Origin: Agaricus subrufescens
Taxonomy: Eukaryota > Basidiomycota > Agaricomycetes > Agaricales > Agaricaceae
Direction: 5' to 3'
Length of the DNA stretch: 64,000 bases
Assembly: GCA_029945375.1 (NCBI GenBank)
Contig: CM057060.1
Location: forward strand, 3,348,001-3,412,000
Shown: positions 29,606 to 40,820 of the stretch, piece by piece
Layout: each line of letters begins with the position of its first letter
Numbering within the stretch: position 1 is the stretch's first letter
Notes under the pieces: model-generated
Database searches by the model: none
What the model saw: only the letters and a program-made list of their open reading frames with translations
What the model was told of the DNA's origin: nothing
Made by a program: the position numbers and the translations under genes

Positions 29606-31224
29606 TCAAATCTTGAGAACGATTCTTCCAGTGATTTTTCCTTGACTCATTTCTGCGAACACCCTACCGGAAAAAAGATTAGTAAAGTGAACTTTGTAGC
29701 AGAACATGACTAGGGTGCTAACGAATTGATGTCATCCAAATTGCGCGCTTCATAGTGACATTTGATTTTTCCGAGTTCAACAATCGTGAGTAACTCCTCC
29801 ATATCTTGGCGATTGCTGTATCAAAAAGGTATCAACGACATGCATTCAAAGCTGGGAATGTGTGCTTACCCAACAAGGGTTCCGATAATGTTAAGGCCCT
29901 AAGCGGTAGATTTTCAGTTTTTTGGAGAGATGCCTGGAATGACGAACGGACCTTCAAGACAATTACGGTAATGGGGATGGCTAAAGGTGCTAAAGTGTTG
30001 GGAACGCCGACACAAATAATCGTTCCACCAGGCCTTAGATATAACGCAGCCTGAGAAAACGGTTGAGGCTAATGGTGGCGGGTTCAGTCAGAGCGATAAA
30101 GAGATTGAGGAGTGCATACGTTTCCGGTAGCAATGATAGCGGCGTGAGGACCCAGTCCTCCAGTCACCGCTCGAACATCAACGACTAAATCTTTACTTTC
30201 TGTGAAATCGATCCATTTCTCAGCACCAAGACTCATTGCTAGTTGTTTCTTGTCTTCTCCAGTATCTATAGCGGATTTAGAACTGTTTGTAATGATAGGA
30301 ATATCTGACAGACCAATCGCGATGACACGCAGACCTTGTGCTACAGCAAACTGGACCGCTAAAAACCAACAATAAGAAAGATACAGTAGCTAGGACCAGG
30401 AGGATACATACCTAAGTGTCCTAAACCACCCCCAGCGCCAGGAATGACAACCCACTGCCCCATGCGCGCATTTAAGGTTTTGACAGCTTTATAAACAGTC
30501 ATACCCTAGTAGAGGTGTTATTTCAAGGTCCTACGTGAGCATAAGAGATTTCTTACTGCGCAGAAGAGGGGTGTGGCTGAAGCACTGTCGATGCCATCCG
30601 GAACCTTAGATACATAGCTCACGTAGCATACCTGCAGTCAAGGGGAATTACAGAGAGACTAAGAATGATAAAACAGATAAATTGACTGACAACATATTCT
30701 TGGAACGTGCCATCAATTTGTACACCGTGAATGAGTTTTTCGGCGACGGAGATACACACTATCAATGTCACATAGGTGTTCTGTTCATATTCCCTTTAAG
30801 CTGGCGTACTCACGGCTTTCTTTACCCGTACGACACAATTCACATCTACCGCCTTTCATCAGCTCACTGAAAACATGTAGAATTGAAATGGTACATACAC
30901 CTCGCACACTTTGGCGATATATTTTATCCCGACTCGATCGCCTATCTTTATAGCACTATTCTGCGTGTGTTCACCAATAGCCACTACAACTCCCACACCC
31001 TCATGACCTCCAACGAACGGGCACTTGGGGGGTGCAGTATCTTTGTTCTTGATTGTCCAATCCGAATGACACACGCCGGTGTATTGCATTTTGACCAGAC
31101 ATTGACCAGGTTTGAGTTCGCTGGGCTGAGTAACAGGCCAATCCTTTTCGATGTGATAATCTCCCTTCAATTCATGGAGTACTGCAGCCCTTTGGGTCTT
31201 GGGGACTTGAAATGACGACAGCAT
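29606..31224 (-). CDS. Zinc alcohol dehydrogenase, copy A
   Basis: This is a cytosolic NAD-dependent medium-chain alcohol dehydrogenase of the yeast ADH1 type. Ten exons are read: 30899-31224, 30814-30845, 30691-30758, 30557-30631, 30412-30505, 30120-30358, 29952-30050, 29870-29898, 29723-29815 and 29606-29663. They total 370 residues. Catalytic zinc ligands are visible in YTGVCHSD, GGHEGVGVV and FCAGMTVYKA. The structural zinc site reads CEVCELCRTGKESLC, giving C-x2-C-x2-C-x7-C. The nucleotide site is GAGGGLGHLAVQ, and the C-terminus reads GKITGRIVLKI. A 53-base intron spanning a homopolymer separates IVLK from GLNIIGTLVG; if missed, it mimics a frameshift. It is nearly identical to copy B, so the duplication is recent. 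Confidence 0.9.
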
Positions 31225-31336
31225 GGAACAAAAAGCCGAAGGGAGGATGCTTGATAGATGAAAACAGGAGATATCACAACCGAGAAGCGGGGTGTGGGGT
31301 AGCTAGGCCGGAGTGGGGATATATTCTTCACAGAAA

Positions 31337-32200
31337 GGATGACTTTCCGCAGAATAAAAGTACTTCCTAGTTTTTTTTGTCATACTAGAAAGGAAATCCG
31401 TTTGATTGCCTACCGCTGAGGGACGGATCGGGTATTCAAAGAATCGGGCCTCAAAACTCATGTCATTTCAGTTTAATACCTAGAACAGGCCCCCCTCTCT
31501 ATTGTATTGTACCGGAGCTACACTGCAATGACAAATCCATATGCCAAGACGTATAGATAAGCCGTTGAAGTCGAATAAATTGAACTCTGAATACATTGTG
31601 GAGTTAATTATTTGACTTTGATTTTTATTTATAAAACACACGTTTCACTTGTTTCTTGGCCCAGAGCTTGGCCATTCAATATACTATCGGAGATTTGCTC
31701 GTTGACTCATCATAATTATGAGCGCGTGCGGATTTTGATTGCTATACAATGCTTGCCGGGGTGTTCCTCAGGTGTTCCTTGACTTGGATGTGGCCTAAGG
31801 TCGGCACATAGAAGGTATTGAACTTGTCGGTATCCTGCTCGACGTTAATTCTTGATGAAGCGTGTTGTCTCATCGGCATAAATGAATAAAGCTACAGATA
31901 CTGATATCTTGAGTTCTTCATCCCTGTCATCTATCTCTTGTGTGCACAGGAACAGAAGTTCTTGATCGAGCATGAATTACTCAAATTTGTCGCACCCAGC
32001 TCCATCGTCGAGATGGTTGTCCAGTGATTGTCCGTTACAGTAGGTTGATAAAATGTCAACACACTAGATGCTGGCTCTTACTTCACAATCTCGATACACA
32101 GATATACCAACTATCTATTCTACAGGTTATGGTTGGCGTCGCGCCGAAATAGAAGCGGAGTTTGAAAACATTCCTCTTAAAATCAAGAAAATAGTCATCC
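31337..32200. mobile_element. 864-base insertion with short inverted ends in unit A
   Basis: This segment is absent from the otherwise collinear unit B. Its ends are perfect inverted octamers, GGATGACT and AGTCATCC. Comparison with the empty site in unit B suggests an AA dinucleotide duplicated at the junctions. No transposase frame is visible inside, so it would be a non-autonomous DNA element. The superfamily cannot be assigned from such short ends. Confidence 0.6.
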
Positions 32201-32395
32201 AATGTCAACCAATTGTATTCGGATATGCTAGCTGAGGTCCGTGATTATCTCATAGAGTTCGTGTAACTAGTAGCTGAAAGCACTTAGCACTGACCATACC
32301 GAAACGGGAAGGACTCAGATTACAATGCATGGAGTTGCTATGGGAAAAGGAAGAGGAGCAGTCAGTGGTATTATCCTCAAGCTGTCGATAATTGA

Positions 32396-34412
32396 CTCCG
32401 TTCACTGCAGTAATCTTATATGTTCCATATGTATTTCCATTTCGCAACAACCCTCGAGGATCTCAATAAAAACAATCTCAAATGTCCTGTAATCAAATCT
32501 TGAGAACGATTCTTCCAGTGATTTTTCCTTGACTCATTTCTGCGAACACCCTACCGGAAAAAAGATTAGTAAAGTGAACTTTGCAGCAGAACATGACTAG
32601 GGTGCTAACGAATTGATGTCATCCAAATTGCGAGATTCATAGTGACATTTGATTTTTCCGAGTTCAACAATCGTGAGTAACTCCTCCATGTCTTGGCGAT
32701 TGCTGTATCAAAAAGGTATCAACGACATGCATTCAAAGCTGGGAATATGTGCTTACCCAACAAGGGTTCCGATAATGTTAAGGCCCTAAGCGGTAGATTT
32801 TCAGTTTTTGGAGAGATGCCTGGAAAGACGAACGGACCTTCAAGACAATTACGGTAATGGGGATGGCTAAAGGCGCTAAAGTGTTGGGAACGCCGACACA
32901 AATAATCGTTCCACCAGGCCTTAGATATAACGCAGCCTGAGAAAACGGTTGAGGCTAGTAGTGGCGGACTTAGTCAGAGTGATAAAGAAATCAAAGAGTG
33001 CATACGTTTCCAGTGGCAATGATAGCGGCGTGAGGACCCAGTCCTCCAGTCACCGCTTGAACATCAACAACTAAATCTTTGGATTCTTTGAAATCGATCC
33101 ATTTCTCAGCACCAAGACTCATTGCTAGTTGTTTCTTGTCTTCTCCAGTATCTATAGCGGATTTAGAACTGTTTGTAATGATAGGAATATCTGACAGACC
33201 AATCGCGATGACGCGCAGACCTTGTGCTACAGCAAACTGGACCGCTAAAAACCAACAATAAGAAAGATACAGTAGCTAGGACCAGGAGGATACATACCTA
33301 AGTGTCCTAAACCACCCCCAGCGCCAGGAATGACAACCCACTGCCCCATGCGCGCGTTTAAGGTTTTCACGGCCTTATAAACAGTCATACCCTAGTAAAT
33401 GTGTTACATTAGAATTTTACGTGAGCGCATGAGATTTCTTACTGCGCAGAAGAGAGGTGAGGCTGAAGCACTGTCGATGCCATCCGGAACCTTAGATACA
33501 TAGCTCGCGTAGCATACCTGCAGTGAAAAAGGAAGGTTACGGAAAGACTAAGGATGATAAAACAAGTAAATTGACTGACAACATATTCTTGAAATGTGCC
33601 ATTGATTTGTGCACCGTGAACGAGTTTCTCGGTTGTGGAGATACACACTATCAATGTCACATAGGTGTTTCGTTCATGTTCCATTTAGGCCGGCGTACTC
33701 ACAGCTTTCTTTACCCGTACGACACAATTCACACCTACCGCCTTTCATTAACTAGCTGAAAACATTTAAAATTGAAATGATACATACACCTCGCACACTT
33801 TAGCGATATATTTTATCCCGACTCGATCGCCTATCTTTATAGCAATATTCTGTGTGTGTTCACCAATAGCCACTACAACTCCCACACCCTCATGACCTCC
33901 AACGAACGGGCACACCGGAGGTACAGCATCTCTGTTCTTTATGATCAAATCCGAGTGACACACGCCGGTGTACTGCATTTTGACCAGACATTGACCAGGT
34001 TTGAGTTCGCTGGGCTGAGTAACAGGCCAATCCTTTTCGATGTGATAATCACCCTTCAATTCATGGAGTACTGCAGCCCTTTGGGTCTTGGGAATCTGAA
34101 TTGACGACGACATAGAGCAAAAGGCCGAATAGAGGATCCTCGATGAGTGAAAACAGGAGATCGCCTAGTTTTCCTATATTACAACGAAGAAACGGGGTGC
34201 GGGGTTGCTAGGCTGGAGTGGGGAGATACTTTTCACAAAACGTCAATTAATTGCATCCGGATACGCTAGCTGGGGCCCGTGATTATCCCATAGAATCCGT
34301 GTAATTAGTAGCCGAAAGCACTGACAATACCGAAACGGGCAGTAGATTACAATAGATGGGATTACTATGGGAAAAGGAAGGAAAGCAGTTGGTGATATTA
34401 TCCCGTGATTGA
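32396..34412. repeat. Tandem duplication unit B (ADH gene plus flank)
   Basis: This unit abuts unit A directly, in the same orientation. Its length of about 2.0 kb equals that of unit A without the insertion. Its last ~160 bases (34255-34412) match 32222-32390 at the end of unit A. Confidence 0.85.
32493..34113 (-). CDS. Zinc alcohol dehydrogenase, copy B
   Basis: This is the near-identical partner of the ADH at 29606-31224, with the same ten-exon plan: 33788-34113, 33703-33734, 33580-33647, 33443-33517, 33298-33391, 33006-33244, 32838-32936, 32757-32785, 32610-32702 and 32493-32550. It also predicts 370 residues. The catalytic zinc ligands, the structural CEVCELCRTGKESLC site and the GAGGGLGHL nucleotide-binding loop are intact. 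Differences from copy A are scattered substitutions plus a one-base homopolymer change inside a 52-base intron (32786-32837), which leaves the frame unaffected. Like copy A it should interconvert primary alcohols and aldehydes with NAD(H). It lies 674 bases from the stop of the flavin monooxygenase, on the same strand. Confidence 0.9.
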
Positions 34413-34787
34413 TGGCAAGCGCAGCGATACATGGGACTTGGAGACTCGGAAGTCAACAACGGTGATAATCATCTCACAAGAATGGTGTACCTAATGCGCT
34501 TTTGGGACGAAATTCTGACCTTGGCAGGGAATGCTATCGTGACTCATGATCAGGGGGCTCAAACCGTTCGATTCTGTAGACACAAGAACAGACATGTGAG
34601 GCTAGGAACCTTTCCAATGCGCCTAACAAAGACTCAGGCTCAAGGAGGAAGGTCGGAATGAATCTCATCACAGCGGGCTTATGGGAGCTGTTCGTGACGT
34701 GTGCCACAAATCCAAGCGCACAAGGTTTCGTGTAGAACTGCGCTTACGCTATATCTGTAGTATTGTCATGGACCAGTACAACAAAGA
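34114..34787. other. ADH-B upstream region and monooxygenase 3' flank
   Basis: The proximal part to 34412 belongs to the tandem duplication and should hold the ADH-B promoter. The rest up to the monooxygenase stop shows no gene. Confidence 0.4.
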
Positions 34788-37226
34788 TCAATTTCCAAAC
34801 TCCCACTTTGGAAGGTGTTTGGAGATTTCGGGATTACGAACGGCCAGGAAACCCCCAAATCCAATCAAAAGAGCGGATAACGTTAGAACCAAGATCTTGT
34901 TCCTCTTCGATCTTCTTCGATTCTCGATCCACTGTTCGAGCCCAAGGCCAGCGTAATGCTTCCAGTCTGGTTTACGCATCCATAACCACATCAATGTAGT
35001 CGGACTAGCGTCGTATAAAATCAGCGTCCTCGTTCTCCAAAGCAATTAATAAATGAGGGGCGTACCCAGGGAAGATATTTGTTATTTTTCCAGTTCCTCC
35101 CACACGGTACCAGGAGTGACAACCGGTGAACACGGAAGTAGAAAGACGTTTTTGGATTTTCTCATTATACTCATCAGTGGCTTGGGTTTTCACTTCCACC
35201 GTAGCAACTTGACGCTGAATGATGGGCTTGATAAGCTGAATTATATAATCGGCCTATGAGAGGAGAGATATCATGTCAGCATAGTTATGTAGGTGGCTCG
35301 ATATGAGCATACTTGGCATTCGTTGGTGAAAATTACGGAGGTGTGACCAGTTGTGACGTTAGGGCCTTTTCCCCCCACAATTGGTAAGACTTTTAGAGTA
35401 CGAAGGAGATAAGAAAAACGAACCAAGTATAGTGAAAAAGTTGGGGAAATCTGGATAAGAAGTACCCAGGTAGCTCTGTGGGCCATCTTTCTCATCAAAG
35501 TATTCTTGAACTGTTCCTCTTGTCCCGCGTATTGCGAGAGGGAATGTATCCTGGAAGTAATGTCGTAAGGTGATCTAGAATCATTACGTGAGAGAAGCGC
35601 GCTTACTGCGGCGAAGCCTGTCGCGAAAATGATGATATCAAAAGGAATCTTGTCACCTGTAAAGGGGGTTTGAACGGATCAGGTGAACCCGGTATACTTC
35701 AATTACCGACAGAAGTACTGCACGTACCTTTCTTTGTGACAATTCCATCTTCTATGATTTCTTGAATTCCATCCCAGTTTAGATCAAGGTTAGGTCGATG
35801 CAAGGCCGCTAAGTAATCCGTATCAATTATGATGCGTTTGCAGCCAATAGCTGAACAGATAAATAAGACGGGGCATCTATTGGGTTGTAGAATTAGAGGG
35901 ACTCACGGAACTTTGGAACAAGTTGATCGCGGTACTTCTCCGGAGCATTTCCTTTGATATAGCCTTCTGCAAGCTACCAAATACCCCATTCATTAGCGCC
36001 TTATCGCCTTTGTATGCATGATACCCTTACATTTGTAGCCATTCGCCGCAGACTAGGGTGGCCGGCAAAAACCATGAGATACAATAAGTCCGACTAGCAA
36101 AACGGTATCTCCGTTTAGAGAGATGTAGAGTGACAACGACAGTGGCCCACGTACTCTCCAATAAGTGGCACAACGGGAAACTCGCTGGACGAGGGGTATA
36201 TTACGAAACACCCAACGACGGAAGCTTGAGAATTTGACGCGCACCTAATTTAAGATGTTATTGCTGATAGAGGTGTCAGAATGAAAATAAACGTACTGGT
36301 GGCGCAAGCCAATTTGGAGTTCGACAAAACTCCATTACTTGTACACTCGGGTCTTCCGTGATGCAAGGTAAAAGCTGTGTTCTGGATGAAAATAAGCAGA
36401 TGTCATTAGATTCGACTGACGAGAAACCCCACATACGCTGATGCTCCGTTCCCAATGACGGCAACCTTTTTATTTTTCAAATTAACGTCGTGATTCCAAG
36501 CAGCGGAATGCCACATTTTGCCCTTGAATGACTCTCGACCTGGTATATTAGGGAGTCTCGGAACTTCAAGGACACCGATAGCCGATACTACCACTTCAGC
36601 GTCGAAAGTATATTTTTCGCCTGTAAGAACATTCTCCACATCGACATGGTAGAGTTTCATAAAATCGTCCCAAGTTGCGAGGACGACTTTCGTGTTGAGT
36701 CGAACACGGGGGTAAAGGTCGTATTTGCGAGTGAGCCCTACCCAATAGGCTTGAATATCGGCAGAGTATCCGTGAGAATGTGGCCAGTCGTGGCTGTCTG
36801 AGGACAGCGAAAACCACACCATAGCGATGTCAGAAGAACATCCCTACGTAAACTCAATGAGCCGTCGAGTAGATTCGCATTGGTTGACGTACAGGATAAG
36901 TGTTGTCCTGTCAACCACCTCATCAATCATGCAAGAGCTCCAAGTGGGTAGTGATGCGCTTACCCTCCAGGTTCCGCCAATGTCTGCGCCTTTTTCAAAG
37001 ATCTATGAACCAGAAAAATAAGCGTCACTTGTCAATTGCGTTGACGGTGTCAACCAACAGTAAAGTTATCATAACCCAATTGTTGCTTGAGCTTGATTGC
37101 CAAACTCAGGCCGCCAGTCCTTTGAACGGGTGAATGTCATTAAGCGTGGACTACGATGGAAGGTATTTCATACCCTGCGCCAATGATTGCCACACGGGTC
37201 TGCGAGGAGCTGGGATTCTGAGGCAT
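34788..37226 (-). CDS. Flavin-containing / Baeyer-Villiger-type monooxygenase
   Basis: This is an FAD- and NADPH-dependent monooxygenase that should insert oxygen into carbonyl substrates or oxidise heteroatoms. The ATG at 37224-37226 opens [18 protein letters not shown], whose GAG run begins the FAD Rossmann fold and is interrupted by an intron. Downstream, [14 protein letters not shown] (about 36490-36530) fits the FxGxxxHxxxW fingerprint, with Asn where Baeyer-Villiger enzymes have Pro or Asp. It is followed directly by the NADPH-binding [31 protein letters not shown] block (about 35075-35135) lies near the end. An intron with donor after FPG (about 35066) joins to [18 protein letters not shown]. 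The C-terminus has a predicted membrane helix ([20 protein letters not shown]), suggesting membrane anchoring. About ten introns are needed, and I see no lesion. Confidence 0.83.
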
Positions 37227-38646
37227 CGTTGAAACTGGGAAGAAAAGTCGGCAAAAGGGGAGGAGGAATGCGCTGTCTCCGGCAGGAGGCACTTGATTAT
37301 ATTCAAATTTTTATATTGCTTCTCACAGAAGCCCCTGCCTGTCTATCAGTCGGGTTTAAAGGCTTCTGAACCGGTGACTGAGCGGCTCTCCATCGGCCGG
37401 CACCGTGTTGAATTGCGAACCTCGGTATGCCGTTATCTGTCAATATCAATTTTTGGCATCGACGGAAGAGGACGACTTCCCGACAAACTTCACGAAAAGT
37501 AAAAGGAATGAAATAAAGCCAAGGGGATGCCACTGGAGAAATCCGAGCTTTCAACCGTCGTTGCCTCCTCGATGGCAAGTGTCCGGAGTCCTCATAGGGA
37601 CTTTGCCAAATTTGGTTAATCTGCATATGATTAGATTGGATGTCACTACTTAGATTCTGTCTTTTACAAATCCTATAGGGGCAAAACTCTACCTTTTGCT
37701 TGAGCAATTGAGATTGGCTACAACCTCATGTACTGTTACATAGGAGTGGCCGGCAATCTGTCAGCGGAGGAAAAGGCATGCAGGTTCCTGAGCCGGAAAG
37801 ACTTAGATTTGCAAAGGAGTGGAATCCTAATAAGCTGCCATTTTGAAAGGTTGAAGGACGAGACGAAGCGAGCAATGGAGGCCGAAACAGCGCCCAAACG
37901 TTCCCAAAAACAAGGATTTCGGATAGATTTGTCTGCACCCATGTAATCTAATCATACGCAGATTGACTAAATTTGGCAAAGTCCCTATGAGGACTCCGGA
38001 CACTTGTCATCGAGGAGGCAACGACGGTTGAAAGCTCGGATTTCTCCGGTGGTATCCCCTTGAATAAAGCCATACTCTACTTTCAAGGTCCGAGGTCCGA
38101 TCGGCCTTTAGCTTGACAAATGATCAAACGAATCGTCTTTTGTGTGGTGCTTCAATTTAAGGATAACTTAGACTAAAGTCGGCCGGTGATGCTGTCTGCG
38201 CATCGAAAAAATGGAACACGCTAGAGAAACACTGGGTATCAGGGTCAGGTGGGCCGTCTTAGTGTTAGAATGTCCAAGCCATGCTGAGCGAATCAGTATT
38301 GCCAAAGCCGGTGAATATCCACGTGGCTGCCACGAAAGAGTATGTGGAACATAGGAGACGTCACCGTATATGGTATAGTGTTTGATTGATGGGCGAAATT
38401 GTAATACCATCTGAATACCATCTTTTGCAATCCTTGGTTCATCCCTGTCAAATGCCGCAAATGCCGGAGGCTGGGCACTGAGTCTCGCCGAATGTACGAG
38501 TTGTCCTTCGGGGACTGCCGGCCTTGTCACTTCATCAGACATCTGCAATTCTGCATCTTTCATCATGGCCATGACCACTACCACATAGCAGAACACAACG
38601 TGGCCTTAAACACCAACAGCGATCAATTGCATCTCTCAAGTCTCCT
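37227..38646. other. Intergenic region carrying the foldback element
   Basis: This is the shared upstream region of the monooxygenase (minus) and F-box gene 2 (plus). It contains the foldback element 37520-38062. Beyond the element no gene is recognised. Confidence 0.45.
37520..38062. mobile_element. hAT-like foldback MITE with 118-base inverted arms
   Basis: The arms at 37520-37637 and 37945-38062 are inverted copies of each other over 118 bases without gaps. They show six mismatches, all transitions. The ends read CAAGGGGAT and ATCCCCTTG. The element is flanked on both sides by the same octamer AATAAAGC (37512-37519 and 38063-38070), a target-site duplication. An 8-base duplication with CA(A/R)GGGG-type ends fits the hAT superfamily. 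The 307-base centre has no transposase. It lies about 290 bases upstream of the monooxygenase start. Confidence 0.88.
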
Positions 38647-40154
38647 ATGCACTCCGACATACATTCTCCACTATACTCCTACTTTCGACCCTATGTTCCC
38701 CCATGGACCTTACCAGACAAATTCGAAGCTATCGAAAACCCAGTCAGCGAGCTCAATAACCAGATTGACCAGCTGGGACAATTACGAGATGGTCTATATG
38801 AACGTTTTCGCCAAGATCCGTCTATTTACTCCCTTCCCTACGATATCTTATCTCAGATGTTCGAAAAGGTCATTGATCCCGGACCCGACTTGAAGAATGA
38901 AAATTTCTGCGTTTACCAAGACTGCATTCGCCAAGCCTTTGTTCTATGCTCGATTTCGCTTCATTTTCGAGAGGTGGGGTTAGAAACCCCGGAATTATGG
39001 AGGAGATTGCCGTTGTGGATAAAGAAGGAGAAAATGGAAGACAATAACGCTTTGTTCCGATATAGCGTTCCTCGCGCTTTATCCTTGGGCCTTCATATTT
39101 CTGTGAGGGGCAGTTCGCAAGTGCCATCAACGGAACTTTATGATTCGACCATGGCAATTCTGGTTTCCTCCGGCGCCAGCTCGAAAGTCAAGGTGTTGGA
39201 TTTAAGCCAACCCACCCCTGGTTTGCCATTCTGGGTGGGGGTTCTTTCCTCCTTCCCAAACCTCGACACATTCACCATGTATAATGAACTTCGTTGGTCT
39301 CCAGATGGACGAGTCATTAGTTATGACTTACGAGACTCCCTCTCCTTGATTCGGATTTCTATCCGCGGGGGGCAAATCGGCAATTTCATTTTCCCATCAT
39401 CCATACAAATCCTTCACCTACAGTCTCGTTCAACCGCCGATGAACCACGACAGGTACTCTACGAATGTCCCAATCTTCTTGAATGCAGCCTCGAGCGCGG
39501 TGGTACCCCGACATATAGAAGCAATGAACAACCAGTCTTTGATTATCCTCTCACACTTAAGTATCTCAAGAGACTGACGTGGAGGATGGATTTTGGCCTT
39601 CAGGTCATACCGTCCATACAAAAGTTGCGACTACCCTCGTTAGAGTATCTGAATTTACATTCGGATTATGAACACTATACAAAAACACCTCTAGCTATCA
39701 TTCACTTATGCGATCATGTATCCACGACGCTGACTACACTCATTCTGTGTACTGAAACGAATTTGTGGGCATACGGCCACTTACGCCAACTCTTCAATCT
39801 ACCCCTTCACAAACTCGAGGCGCTAGAGCTTACTAGCTCCTACCCCAGTCCAATCCTGGATCTTGTTCACGTTCTGACTCCAGAACGAGATGAGACCGAG
39901 ATGATGTGTCTACCTAATCTCAGGTTTCTGATTTTGAAATACACACCGAATCCTCCGAAAGCGTTGGACGATAAAGGTTTGCCCCCTTGCTTATAAACTT
40001 GTTGAAGAGGCGGACGTCTGGTGGATCATCTTTGTTTGAGCTCACGTTGGATATTGATGGTGGATGTGAATCTGTAGTGGGTTCCTGGCTGGTTCATTGG
40101 CGGCGGGAATTGTTTTCGATGGTGATTGATGGGAACTTGAGGTTCGGTGTATGA
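38647..40154 (+). CDS. F-box domain protein 2, with C-terminal frame break
   Basis: The open frame 38647-39996 encodes 449 residues. An N-terminal coiled-coil-like stretch (ELNNQIDQLGQLRDGLYERF) precedes an F-box-like segment (SLPYDILSQMFEKVID, then FVLCSISLHFREVGLETPELWRRL). This is the standard layout of agaricomycete F-box proteins. Leucine-rich sequence follows. After the stop at 39994-39996, another frame stays open and protein-like to 40152-40154, reading through KRRTSGGSSLFELTLDIDGG and ending HWRRELFSMVIDGNLRFGV. A one-base change near 39975-39985, or an unrecognised intron, would join them, so the last ~60 residues may be lost in this allele. The role would be SCF substrate recognition (family knowledge). 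Confidence 0.75.
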
Positions 40155-40820
40155 TTGATTTTTGTGCTGCTATCATTTGTACAGGGAGGTAGTACAAAGC
40201 TGTGAACGAGGTATGTTTCATGTATTAAATATGTTCTCGTATTTGATTTTTTTGTTCTGTCTTTTACTTTTTGTTTCTGCTTTGTTTTCGTCTTTTTTGG
40301 TTTCCGGCTAGTTGGCCGGTTTCTAAACTTTATGTTATTTGTCAAGTGTTTTTGCATTAGTGCCGTCATGTACTAGTATTATTCGTGTAGTGAGGTCGAG
40401 CTTGAATCAGAGGACCGTTTATATACTACTACTCTTCAGTGGTGAGAGTCATCAAAGATCAGGGGTAATGTATCGAAGTGTTGAAGCACTTGCCAACGTA
40501 ATCTTACGCTTTGGCTCAGAGTATACATAGCAACATGACGTGCCTTTATTAGATGTAGGTTTGCAGACATACACAGGAGTAGATAGAGGCTAGAAGGGAG
40601 AGGGAAGGTCGGTCCGTTGATTTGGTTTATAAATACATCACGGCGATCAGGCCCAGGGCTGATCAGTATCGTCATCGGTCATCATCACTCCAATGCACGT
40701 TCTATACTCGTGCTCTCGTACCTGAACATTTAAAGGTAGACGCTCAGCTTGTACCCTGCTTATTTTACATGCTATAGACAATGAAATTAACTAGTCCTGC
40801 CCGAAAACAAAAAACACAAT
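40155..40820. other. Spacer between F-box 2 and ATG101
   Basis: This is 3'-to-3' intergenic sequence with T-rich tracts near 40245-40310. No gene was seen. Terminators and polyadenylation signals of the two convergent genes should lie here. Confidence 0.4.

Larger units (their letters stand above)
29515..32390. repeat. Tandem duplication unit A (ADH gene plus flank, with insertion)
   Basis: The unit aligns with 32396-34412 over its whole length once the 864-base insertion at 31337-32200 is removed, leaving about 2.0 kb. Similarity covers exons, introns, the 3' flank and about 300 bases upstream of the ADH start. The left end begins near the shared TTGACTYCGTTCRCTGCAG and the right end near ATTATCC. 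Confidence 0.85.

Noticed and set aside
29870..30050. Apparent frameshift in both ADH copies between IVLK and NIIGTLVG
   Set aside because: An intron with donor GTCCGT and acceptor CTTAG (53 bases in copy A, 52 in copy B) restores the expected LKGLNIIGTLVGNRQDM reading; the homopolymer length difference lies inside it.
33703..33790. Odd spacing of structural zinc cysteines in ADH copy B
   Set aside because: It came from choosing the wrong donor; using GTATGT two bases further and the GGTAG acceptor gives the normal C-x2-C-x2-C-x7-C.
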